Below, piece after piece: positions 27,481-34,298 of a stretch of DNA of 34,298 nt (positions are counted from its first letter, which is position 1; every line of letters begins with the position of its first letter). Made by a program: the position numbers and the translations under genes. A model generated the notes under the pieces. It saw only the letters and a program-made list of their open reading frames with translations. It had not been told where the DNA came from and made no database searches. The DNA comes from Thiohalocapsa sp. (lineage in GTDB: Bacteria > Pseudomonadota > Gammaproteobacteria > Chromatiales > Chromatiaceae). The DNA lies in contig NZ_JAJDNQ010000065.1 in the NCBI RefSeq assembly GCF_022340605.1, positions 1 through 34,298 of the forward strand, read 5' to 3'.

Positions 27481-28128
27481 CTGATCGCGATCGAGCCGCG
27501 GCCAGACGTCCAAAAAGGCAAAGCGCCGGCGGATTGCCAGGTCCATGCGCGCGATGGAGCGATCTGCGGTGTTCCGCGTTGCGACGACCCGCAGGTTTGG
27601 GTGCAACGTCAGCCGCGATGGGTAGCCCTCCGGCGTGTGCGGCAGCCTGACCTCCCGGTGCTCCTCGCCAGACTCGAACAGCAGAATCGCCTCGCCGAGC
27701 ACCCGGCCGAGGTCTGCGCGGTTGATTTCGTCGATGACTAGGACGTGCTCGCGGTCGGTCGCCGCCTGGTTGGCCCTGAGGAGGTCCCCTGGCCGCACTT
27801 CGAAAGCCGGGCCCGTAGCGATCGGGCGCGGGAAGAGGCCGACGACGAAGTCCTCGTAGGTGCGAGCGGGGTGGAACTGGATACGTGTGGCGGCGCCGAT
27901 GCGATCCGCCAGGCGCCACGCGAGGCGTGTCTTGCCCGTGCCGGGAGGCCCCTCGAGGACGAGGAAACGGCGCTCGCGCAGCAACGTGAGCACGCTGTCC
28001 TCATCCCCGAACGTGTGCGTTTGCGGTATTTTGTCAGTTCCGCTGGCCGCGCTGGAACCTGCGAGGCGGACCGGCGGCAGAACTCGCCAAGCCACGGTTG
28101 CTCGGCTTGGCCGTCGCGTAGCCTGCAC
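27481..28128 (-). pseudogene. McrB-like AAA+ ATPase fragment
   Basis: About 215 codons of an AAA+ ATPase of the McrB/MoxR kind. Walker A is LEGPPGTGKTRLA (58-70), then HPARTYEDFVVGLFPRP, Walker B VLVIDEINRADLGRVLGEAI (129-148), sensor-1 VVATRNTADRSIARMD (181-196), and the arginine-finger block RRRFAFLDVWPRLD (200-213). The frame then loses homology (RDQGRHRLPSW...) exactly where the McrC-like frame begins, consistent with a deletion that removed the McrB C-terminus and the McrC start. The putative GTG start at 28128 gives a non-homologous leader, so the DNA-binding N-terminal half is missing too. In McrBC systems this GTP/ATP motor cuts modified DNA; this copy should be dead. Confidence 0.8.
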
Positions 28129-28229
28129 GCCCCATCAATCCGGCCGAACTCGGCCGCTCGCCACCCTTGACACCGGACAATCCTCAGCCGATCGCGCCCT
28201 TGCGGCAGTGGTGCGACGCGCAGAGCCAT

Positions 28230-28238
28230 TGCTATACT
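28230..28238 (+). promoter_or_regulatory. Extended -10 promoter element for crtI-crtB
   Basis: TGCTATACT fits an extended -10 (TGN-TATACT). The expected -35 position (about 28210) has no good match, as is common with extended -10 or regulated promoters. Transcription would start near 28245, inside the palindrome next to it. Confidence 0.55.
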
Positions 28239-28255
28239 GTCAAACATCCTTGACA
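28238..28255. promoter_or_regulatory. TGT-N12-ACA palindrome (CrtJ/PpsR-like operator)
   Basis: TGTCAA-ACATCC-TTGACA is a perfect inverted repeat with six-base arms that satisfies TGT-N12-ACA, the CrtJ/PpsR consensus of purple bacteria. It overlaps the -10 and predicted start site of crtI, where a repressor would block transcription. A second TTGACA at 28266-28271 may be a further half-site. Confidence 0.6.
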
Positions 28256-28272
28256 TCAGGCCAGGTTGACAC

Positions 28273-29835
28273 GTGACGACGGCTCCCCCGCGCGTACCCT
28301 CCAATTTGCCCGCAGCGACTGCGACAACCAGCGGCGGCCCGAACGGCAACCGGCCGCATGCCGTGGTCATCGGCAGCGGCTTCGGCGGCCTGGCGGCGGC
28401 CATCCGGCTGGCGTACCGGGGCTATCGCGTCACGGTGCTGGAGAAGCTGGACAAGGCGGGCGGGCGCGCTTACGTGCACGAGCGCGATGGCTTCAGGTTC
28501 GACGCGGGGCCGACCATCATCACCGCGCCGTTCCTGTTGGAAGAGCTGTGGGAGATGTGCGGGCGGCGCTTCGCCGACGACATCGACCTGCGGCCCATGG
28601 ACCCCTTCTACCGCATCCGCTTCGACGACGGCACCACCTTCGACACCAACGGTGATGAGGCGGCCATGCGAGCGGAGGTCGCCCGGTTGTCGCCGGCGGA
28701 TGTCGCGGGCTACGAGCGCTACCTGGAAGAAAGCCACAAGATCTTCGACGTGGGCTTCGTGCAGTTGGGCGACGTGCCCTTCACGCACTGGACGGACATG
28801 GCCCGCATCGTGCCGCAGATGGTCAAGCTGCAAAGCTACCGCAGCGTCTACGGTCTGGTGTCGAAGTACGTGAAGGACGAGCGGCTGCGGGTGGCGCTGT
28901 CGTTCCATCCGCTGCTGATCGGCGGCAACCCGTTCTCGGTCAGCTCCATCTACGCGCTGATCTCCTATCTCGAGCGGCACTGGGGCGTGCACTCGGCCAT
29001 CGGCGGCACGGGCGCCATAGTGGACGGCATGGTGAAGCTCATCGAGGGCCAGGGCAGCAGCATCCGCTTCAATGCGGAGGTGGCCGAGATCACCACCAGC
29101 GGTCGGCGGGCGACGGGCGTGCGGCTGAAGGACGGCGAGCTGATTCCCGCGGACATCGTCGTCGCCAACTCGGATTTCGCCTGGACGCACCAGCACCTGC
29201 TGCCCAGCATCAAGCGCCGGCGCTGGCCTAACTGGCGGCTCAAGGCGTCGCGCTACTCCAACGGCCTCTTCGTCTGGTACTTCGGCACCAAGCGCCAGTA
29301 CCCGGACGTGCACCATCACACGATCCTGCTCGGGCCGCGCTACCGGGGCCTGCTCGACGACATCTTCCACAACAAGCACCTGGCGAACGACTTCAGCCTG
29401 TACCTGCACCGGCCGACGGCGACGGACCCGAGCGTCGCCCCCGCGGGCTGCGACACCTTCTACGCCTTGGCGCCGGTGCCGCACCTGGACGGCGACGCGG
29501 ACTGGGCCGAGCGTGCCGAGCCCTATCGCCAGGCCATCGAAGATTATCTCGGCCGCACCGTGCTGCCCGGCCTCAAGGACGAGCTGGCCACGTCGATGGT
29601 GACGACCCCGATCGATTTCAAAGAGCGCCTGCTGTCGTACAAGGGCGCCGCATTCAGCCTGGAGCCCGTGCTGTGGCAGAGCGCCTGGCTGCGTCCACAT
29701 AACAAGAGCGAGGAGGTGGAGCACCTATACTTCGTTGGCGCGGGGACGCACCCCGGCGCCGGCGTGCCCGGTGTCATCTCCACCGCCCGTGTCCTCGATA
29801 AGGTGGTGCCCGATGCTAATGTTTTCGCAAATTGA
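28273..29835 (+). CDS. crtI: Phytoene desaturase CrtI
   Basis: FAD-dependent desaturase that converts phytoene to neurosporene or lycopene in carotenoid synthesis at the membrane. 520 residues from GTG. A 25-residue Ala/Pro/Thr-rich leader precedes the dinucleotide fold VVIGSGFGGLAAAIRLAYRG (31-50), with Glu57 closing the FAD motif (VTVLEK). Then GGRAYVHERDGFRFDAGPTI, the purple-bacterial LANDFSLYLHRPTATDPS, and the C-terminal LYFVGAGTHPGAGVPGVI. The number of desaturation steps (three or four) cannot be read from sequence. Its stop overlaps the crtB start by about 20 bp. Confidence 0.96.
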   Translation: MTTAPPRVPSNLPAATATTSGGPNGNRPHAVVIGSGFGGLAAAIRLAYRGYRVTVLEKLDKAGGRAYVHERDGFRFDAGPTIITAPFLLEELWEMCGRRFADDIDLRPMDPFYRIRFDDGTTFDTNGDEAAMRAEVARLSPADVAGYERYLEESHKIFDVGFVQLGDVPFTHWTDMARIVPQMVKLQSYRSVYGLVSKYVKDERLRVALSFHPLLIGGNPFSVSSIYALISYLERHWGVHSAIGGTGAIVDGMVKLIEGQGSSIRFNAEVAEITTSGRRATGVRLKDGELIPADIVVANSDFAWTHQHLLPSIKRRRWPNWRLKASRYSNGLFVWYFGTKRQYPDVHHHTILLGPRYRGLLDDIFHNKHLANDFSLYLHRPTATDPSVAPAGCDTFYALAPVPHLDGDADWAERAEPYRQAIEDYLGRTVLPGLKDELATSMVTTPIDFKERLLSYKGAAFSLEPVLWQSAWLRPHNKSEEVEHLYFVGAGTHPGAGVPGVISTARVLDKVVPDANVFAN

Positions 29836-30889
29836 GCGCTGTTTCGCGAACCCCGCGGACCTGACAGCCTGCCGACAACTGCTGAGCAACGGCTCCAAGT
29901 CGTTCCACGCGGCGTCGTTCTTCCTGCCCAAGTCGGTGCGCCAGCCGGCCTCGGCGCTGTATGCCTTCTGCCGCATCGCCGACGACGCCATCGACGACTG
30001 CCCCGACGACCAGGCGGTGGCGCTGGCGCAGCTCTACGCGCGCCTCGACCGCATCTACGCCGGCACCCCGGACCCGCACCCGGTAGACCGCGCCTTCGCC
30101 GGCGCCGTGAAGCGCTTCCACATGCCCCGCGAGTTGCCGGAAGCGCTGCTGGAGGGCTTCGCCTGGGACGCCGACGGCCGCACCTATGAGACGCTGTCCG
30201 GCGTGCTGGACTACTCCGCCCGCGTCGCCGCCGCGGTCGGTGCCATGATGACGGCGTTGATGGGCGTGCGCGAGCCGAACGTGCTGGCACGCGCCTGCGA
30301 CCTCGGCAGCGCGATGCAGCTCACCAACATCTGCCGCGACGTGGGCGAGGACGCCCGCAACGGGCGCATCTACCTGCCGCTGGAGTGGCTACGCGACGCC
30401 GGCATCGACCCAGACGCTTTCCTGGCAGAGCCACGCTTCACGCCGGCGCTGGGCGACATGGTCAAACGGGTGCTGGACTTCGCCGAAGCCCTGTACGAGC
30501 GCGCCGAGACCGGCATCGCCAAACTCCCCGTCGGCTGCCGTCCGGGTATCTACGCCGCCCGGCTGCTGTATGCCGAGATCGGCAACGAGGTGGCCCGCAA
30601 CGGTTATGATTCCGTCTCGCAGCGCGCCGTGGTGCCCGCCGCGCGCAAGATGGCCCTGCTGAGCCAGGCCCTTGCCGCGACGCCTTTCCCCGGCCGCGAC
30701 TGCGCTGCGGAGCCTTTGGAGGAGAACCGCTTCCTGATCGATGCCGCGGCCTCGGCACCGGGTCTGCCGGGGTGCGATGCCAACGGCCGCTCTGGCCTCG
30801 GGCAGAAGGTGGTTTGGGTATTGGACTTGTTCGAAACCCTGGAGGAGCGCGATCGCCTCGCCATGGCCGATCAACGGGCCGGGCTGTAA
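29813..30889 (+). CDS. crtB: Phytoene synthase CrtB
   Basis: Condenses two geranylgeranyl diphosphates to phytoene, the first committed carotenoid step and the substrate source for CrtI. 358 residues from the ATG at 29813 (a second ATG two codons on is equally possible). The two Asp-rich substrate motifs are intact: RIADDAIDD (Asp57-Asp61) and NICRDVGEDARNGRIYLP (Asp176-Asp180). YSARVAAAVGAMM and RPGIYAARLLYAEIG are also family blocks. The C-terminal 55 residues are variable. The start lies inside crtI, so the two are translationally linked. Confidence 0.96.
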   Translation: MLMFSQIERCFANPADLTACRQLLSNGSKSFHAASFFLPKSVRQPASALYAFCRIADDAIDDCPDDQAVALAQLYARLDRIYAGTPDPHPVDRAFAGAVKRFHMPRELPEALLEGFAWDADGRTYETLSGVLDYSARVAAAVGAMMTALMGVREPNVLARACDLGSAMQLTNICRDVGEDARNGRIYLPLEWLRDAGIDPDAFLAEPRFTPALGDMVKRVLDFAEALYERAETGIAKLPVGCRPGIYAARLLYAEIGNEVARNGYDSVSQRAVVPAARKMALLSQALAATPFPGRDCAAEPLEENRFLIDAAASAPGLPGCDANGRSGLGQKVVWVLDLFETLEERDRLAMADQRAGL

Positions 30890-30927
30890 GGCGACCTCTT
30901 CCCCGCCACGCGTATTGGAGGCTGACC

Positions 30928-31284
30928 ATGCGCTACTACCTCGGAGCCGTCTGCCTGCTCATCGGTGTCTGGCTCATTTTCCTTGCGATGAACCACCGCA
31001 AAAAGGTCATCGCTGCCCGCGAGCGGGCCGAAGCGGCCGGCAATCCCCAGCGGATCGACCCGAATCTGGAAAAAATGGGCATCGCGATGATGCCGTTCTA
31101 TGCGATGTACGGCGCGTTCGCGTCGCTGCTGCTGATCGGCGGCTTCTTCCTCTCCGACCTCAAGCAGTATCTCTCCGTCGTCGACCTGCTCGGCCTCATC
31201 GTGCTGGTCGTCGGCTACAGCGTCTTCATGGTCATGAAGGCCGCCTACTCCAAGCTCGGGCTGGATATGAAGCAGGCCGCTTGA
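30928..31284 (+). CDS. Small membrane protein downstream of crtI-crtB
   Basis: 118 residues, with three hydrophobic helices: 2-20 (RYYLGAVCLLIGVWLIFLA), about 52-75 (MMPFYAMYGAFASLLLIGGF) and 85-105. A basic loop follows helix 1 (NHRKKVIAARERAEA), indicating N-out or N-in topology that cannot be fixed. TTGGAGGC eight bases upstream of the ATG is a strong ribosome binding site. It lies 38 bp after crtB and before the operon terminator, so it is almost surely cotranscribed with the carotenoid genes. I do not recognise the family. Confidence 0.85.
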   Translation: MRYYLGAVCLLIGVWLIFLAMNHRKKVIAARERAEAAGNPQRIDPNLEKMGIAMMPFYAMYGAFASLLLIGGFFLSDLKQYLSVVDLLGLIVLVVGYSVFMVMKAAYSKLGLDMKQAA

Positions 31285-31327
31285 TGCATCGCGGGCGCGA
31301 TGCCCGCGAGCGCAGGTACCCGAGACC

Positions 31328-31362
31328 GCGCCGGCACCCGCACGGGTGCCGGCGCTTTTGGT
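31328..31362 (+). terminator. Rho-independent terminator of the crt operon
   Basis: GCGCCGGCACCCG and CGGGTGCCGGCGC form a perfect 13-bp stem with a two-base centre, followed at once by TTTT. It is the strongest terminator in the window, 44 bp after the membrane-protein stop. Confidence 0.92.
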
Positions 31363-31579
31363 TAGCGGCGGTTGGTTCCTAAAGAGCAGTTGATCGCTTG
31401 CCATCGCATCGAAATGTTCGCGGTTGTTGGATGTCCGCGAGACGATGCATGTCACCTGCTGAATGAGCGCCGCTACGGCCGCTCTTTCCAGGTTCAAAGC
31501 GCACGTCCGAGATCCGCTACAGCGCTACCGAATGCAGGACATGGCACAATGTGCTCGACTACTCCCGCCGAGCCCCGCC

Positions 31580-31873
31580 ATGCGCCTCACCACCGACGAC
31601 ATCACTTGTATTCGAAACGCCGTCGAGGCTCATTTCGGCGCCGGCAGCGCCGTATGGCTGTTCGGCTCACGGCTCGACGACGCCGCCCGTGGCGGCGACA
31701 TCGACTTGTACGTCGAGCCAGCCGATCCGCTGCCGGATAACCTCTTCCTCGCCCGCCAGGCGCTGCGCGCTGAGCTCGAGCGCCGACTCGAGCGCCCCGT
31801 GGACCTGCTGGTACGCCGCGACGCGCCCACGGCATTCATGCGCCAGGCAAGGACCGAAGGACAGCGGCTATGA
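31580..31873 (+). CDS. mntA: MntA-like nucleotidyltransferase antitoxin
   Basis: 97 residues, a minimal nucleotidyltransferase (MNT). The active site is LFGSRLDDAARGGDIDLYVE: Gly29-Ser30, then Asp40 and Asp42, with Asp75 in RPVDLLV as the third acid. In MntA/HepT systems this protein modifies (AMPylates) the HEPN toxin to silence it. Start MRLTTDDIT is preferred over the longer in-frame start since it sits at the family N-terminus. Its stop overlaps the next start as ATGA. Confidence 0.9.
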   Translation: MRLTTDDITCIRNAVEAHFGAGSAVWLFGSRLDDAARGGDIDLYVEPADPLPDNLFLARQALRAELERRLERPVDLLVRRDAPTAFMRQARTEGQRL

Positions 31874-32340
31874 CGGCGCGCACCGACGTGCTTGCCGAGA
31901 CCATGCGCGCCCTGCATCAGGCGGCCGAACGGCTGCGCACCACACAAGCGGGCGTCTCGGACCTGTTCCCGCTTACGGCGGGCAGCATCGCCGCACTGCC
32001 TCAGCCGGCGCAAGAGCGTCTCGACGCCTATGCCATCCGCTATGCTCGCTGCCAAGACTTGCTCTTTCCCGCCATGCGGGCGCTGGCTCGGGCGCAGTTG
32101 GAGCCGAAGGCCGACGGCAGCTTCCTGGAACTGCACGCGCTGATGCAGAAGCAGGGCATCGTCGGCGGCACCGCGGATTGGGAGCGCCAGCGCGCACTGC
32201 GCAATGCAGTCGGGCACGAGTACCCAGACCCTGACGCCATTGCGGACATACTCAACGGCCTCCACGCCGCTGCGCCGGAAGTTCTGGCCATCGTCGAGCG
32301 CATGAGGGCGGCCGCAGAACGCCTGCTGGCCCGCGGCTGA
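31870..32340 (+). CDS. hepT: HepT-like HEPN toxin
   Basis: 156 residues, all-helical. The signature RNAVGHEY (Arg111, His116, Tyr118) is the R-x4-H-x-Y motif of HepT-type HEPN RNases, whose tyrosine is the target of MntA modification. The partner gene overlaps it by ATGA, the usual arrangement. It is slightly longer than many HepT proteins (about 130-140) owing to an N-terminal helix. Probably acts as a cytoplasmic RNase toxin (type VII toxin-antitoxin), by family analogy. Confidence 0.87.
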   Translation: MTARTDVLAETMRALHQAAERLRTTQAGVSDLFPLTAGSIAALPQPAQERLDAYAIRYARCQDLLFPAMRALARAQLEPKADGSFLELHALMQKQGIVGGTADWERQRALRNAVGHEYPDPDAIADILNGLHAAAPEVLAIVERMRAAAERLLARG

Positions 32341-32354
32341 CTCGTGGCGCCGCA

Positions 32355-34238
32355 TCACTCTCGCGCCGGCACATAGCGCCGCCCGAGGCGCTCAGCCAGC
32401 GCCGTTAGCCCGGCATCGACCGCGGCGGTCTGGCGGGCATGCAGGGCCGCCGCCAGCAGCTCGCGCTGCTCGGCCAGCATCGCCAGAAGCTCCGCATGCA
32501 TCTCGTCGCGGAAGCGCACCTCGTCGACCTCGATCATCACCTTGTCCACCGCCAGCCAGGTGACGGCGCCGGCACCGATGCCGCAGAGCACCGCCCAGGG
32601 CCCACTCGGTGCGCAGAGGGCCGTCGCACCCAGGGCGGAGGCGAGCGACGAGCCGCCCTTCTTGGCCGCCGCCTTGCCGGCCAAGGCAACGGCGGCCTGG
32701 AAGCTCTTCTTCGTGGCGAGCTTGGCGGCCACGGCACCGGCCACCTGCTTGGAGAGCAGCTTCGCGGTGATGGCGCCCGCGGCGGCGCCGGCCGCGGCGG
32801 CGGTGCCCGCGCGCCGGGCATCACGGCCGAAGTCGAGCAGATCTGCCTGCGCATTCGCGGCGCCGGGGTCGACGAAGAGCTCGAAGGCACAGTCGCTCGC
32901 CTCGGCGGCACCGCGCAGTTGCCAGCCGATCTCCTCCGCAGACTGCTCGATGCGCCGTCCGGCATCGGTGTCGAGATCGGCGTAGACGCCTTGCAGCCAG
33001 GTCTCGAAGTTGGCATCCGCGAACAGCCGCTGATCGAGCTGCGTCGCCATCAGCCCGCCGAAGTCGCCGGTGGCCGCGGCCGCGAGCCGCTGGTACTCAC
33101 CGATGACGGTGAAGTACCAGTCCAGGTAGGCATCGACGCCCTGCTCCGCCCGCGCGAAGAAGGCGTCGAGCGCCGCGTCGATCCTCGCGTCCGCGGCATT
33201 CAGCGCCTCGGCGCGGGCGACCCGCAGCCGCTCGTCCAGCGCACCGGAGAGCGCCGCCAGGGTCGGGTCCGCGCGGCAGGGGTTGGTCCAGGTCACCACC
33301 TGGCGCGCCTGGCGCTCCAGCGCGGTCGCATCGAAGTGCCGGAGCTTATGCAGCGCGTAGAGGTAGGGCGCGGCGAGCAGCAGAATGGTATAGATGAAGG
33401 CCGTCGACATCGTGCCGAAGCCGATGCCCTCGACGCCGGTGCCGCCCGCCGCCCGGCGCTGCTCCACCAGCGCCAGCGTGCCCAGCAGCATGCTGGTGAC
33501 GAGCCAGCCGAACAGCCCGGCGCGCGCCAGCATTAGAAGCCAGGCGCCGAGGCGCAGCAGCGGCTCCGGCAGCGACGGGATCACCAGCAGTGACGCGTGC
33601 CAGGCCAGCGCCTGCACCACCGCCAGCGCCCCGACCGCCCAGCCCGCCGCCGGACAGACGACGTCGCCCGCCGTGCCGGTGAAGGCCGATTCCGCCACCG
33701 CCTGCCAAGACTGTCCGCGGCTGTCCGGACCGCCGATCACGGCGAAGTCCACCACCAGAAAGGCCGCGGCCAGGAACAGCAGGTTGCCCAACAGCAGGGG
33801 CCACCGGCGGGCGATGAAGCCGGCCTTCTCCGCCTGCACCTCGACCGCAAGGTGGCGCTGCAACGGGCCGATGACGAGCGACAACGCCAGCACGTCCAGG
33901 GCCAGCACCAACCAGTGCTCGGGCGCCAGCAGCGCCGCGATGGGCAGCAACAGCGCGGTAAACAAGAGCGCGGGCACCGCTGTGAGCGCCTGCACCAGCC
34001 AGCCGCGCATGAGCCAGCGCCGCACCCGGCTGTCCGCCCGCGTGACCCCGTGCAGCCAGAGCCGGCGCGCGAACAGGGCGTTGCCCGACCAGTAGGCCCA
34101 GATCGGCCAAGCCACCGGCACCAGCAACGGAAACAGCGCCCAGCAGGGCAGTCGCGTGAAGGCGAGCGCCGCGACGAAGAGCAGCCCGGCGGTCAGGGCG
34201 AGCGGGATCAGTCGGCGCAATGCGGTGTCTGCGTGCAT
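32355..34238 (-). CDS. Large multi-pass membrane protein with glycine-zipper tail, unknown
   Basis: 627 residues. The first 320 hold about eight hydrophobic segments, for example ALTAGLLFVAALAF (14-27), CWALFPLLVPVAWPIWAYW, ALLFTALLLPIAALL, LLLGNLLFLAAAFLVV, and YTILLLAAPYLYALH (about 288-302). The middle, about 305-460, is a soluble, Ala/Glu/Arg-rich helical region. Near 470-560 lies an Ala/Gly-rich stretch (AGTAAAAGAAAGAITAKLL, then GGSSLASALGA) ending in a hydrophobic hairpin (AVLCGIGAGAVTWLAVDKV), followed by a charged coiled-coil-like end. The glycine-zipper pattern suggests membrane insertion or oligomerisation. I do not recognise the family. Divergent, with an 18-bp gap, from the gene at the right edge. 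Confidence 0.85.
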   Translation of the reverse strand: MHADTALRRLIPLALTAGLLFVAALAFTRLPCWALFPLLVPVAWPIWAYWSGNALFARRLWLHGVTRADSRVRRWLMRGWLVQALTAVPALLFTALLLPIAALLAPEHWLVLALDVLALSLVIGPLQRHLAVEVQAEKAGFIARRWPLLLGNLLFLAAAFLVVDFAVIGGPDSRGQSWQAVAESAFTGTAGDVVCPAAGWAVGALAVVQALAWHASLLVIPSLPEPLLRLGAWLLMLARAGLFGWLVTSMLLGTLALVEQRRAAGGTGVEGIGFGTMSTAFIYTILLLAAPYLYALHKLRHFDATALERQARQVVTWTNPCRADPTLAALSGALDERLRVARAEALNAADARIDAALDAFFARAEQGVDAYLDWYFTVIGEYQRLAAAATGDFGGLMATQLDQRLFADANFETWLQGVYADLDTDAGRRIEQSAEEIGWQLRGAAEASDCAFELFVDPGAANAQADLLDFGRDARRAGTAAAAGAAAGAITAKLLSKQVAGAVAAKLATKKSFQAAVALAGKAAAKKGGSSLASALGATALCAPSGPWAVLCGIGAGAVTWLAVDKVMIEVDEVRFRDEMHAELLAMLAEQRELLAAALHARQTAAVDAGLTALAERLGRRYVPARE

Positions 34239-34256
34239 CAGCGGGCTTGGACGAAG

Positions 34257-34298
34257 ATGAGTCTCCGCGAACTCGAGGCCGAACTGCGCACCCGCCGT
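34257..34298 (+). CDS. Start of a divergent gene, cut by the window end
   Basis: ATG at 34257 opens a frame (MSLRELEAELRTRR) that continues beyond the window, with TTGGACGA upstream as a weak ribosome binding site. Only 14 codons are visible. The short divergent gap to the membrane-protein gene supports it being real. Confidence 0.42.
   Translation, partial: MSLRELEAELRTRR

Noticed and set aside
27150-27650. Plus-strand frame opposite the McrBC-like remnant
   Set aside because: Arg/Gln/Pro-rich with no motif, antisense to frames that carry clear ATPase motifs.
28250-28272. TTGACA at 28250 or 28266 as the -35 of crtI
   Set aside because: A -10 at the right spacing would fall inside the coding sequence beyond the GTG start; the extended -10 at 28230 fits better.

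Overview
This is a GC-rich bacterial chromosome segment. It is most likely from a gammaproteobacterium of the purple-sulfur-bacterium type (Chromatiales/Ectothiorhodospiraceae). That placement is an inference from three things: a purple-bacterial style crtI-crtB pair with a TGT-N12-ACA operator-like palindrome in its promoter, the cobalamin and isoprenoid genes, and dense REP-like intergenic repeats. No rRNA, tRNA or CRISPR array was seen.

Region 1 (1-11.3 kb) is mostly housekeeping genes. It starts with a membrane-anchored unknown (cut by the window edge) divergent from class I fructose-bisphosphate aldolase (fbaB). Next come two exported proteins (dienelactone-hydrolase family and HbpS/GlcG-like), ispG of the MEP isoprenoid pathway, a DUF4743-NUDIX hydrolase beside a YjbQ protein (both thiamin-linked in the literature), mazG, a small membrane protein, a lipoprotein, a methyltransferase and a PEP-CTERM-like secreted protein.

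Region 2 (11.6-19.2 kb) holds an AmpG-family muropeptide permease, a DUF900-type lipoprotein hydrolase, and part of the corrin-ring pathway: cobL facing away from a tightly overlapping cobH-cobI-cobJ operon.

Region 3 (19.2-28.1 kb) looks like a worn defence or accessory island. It contains a PD-(D/E)XK protein that has lost its ATPase half, an 1815-residue exonuclease-RecQ-UvrD triple fusion, a DUF433/DUF5615 toxin-antitoxin pair, and an McrB-like ATPase fragment joined out of frame to an McrC-like fragment.

Region 4 (28.2-34.3 kb) contains the carotenoid operon crtI-crtB plus a small membrane protein, closed by a clear terminator. After it come an MntA/HepT toxin-antitoxin pair, a large multi-pass membrane protein of unknown function, and the first codons of a divergent gene at the right edge.

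The most striking non-coding feature is the repeat load. A composite element (about 125 bp, up to about 200 bp) ending in TGGGAGCG-type inverted termini occurs at least six times in both orientations. Short hairpin units of 26-27 bp form arrays, one shows compensatory stem changes, and one copy lies in frame inside the fused helicase. Three other tandem repeats (6, 7 and 11 bp units) sit near the NUDIX-YjbQ-mazG block.
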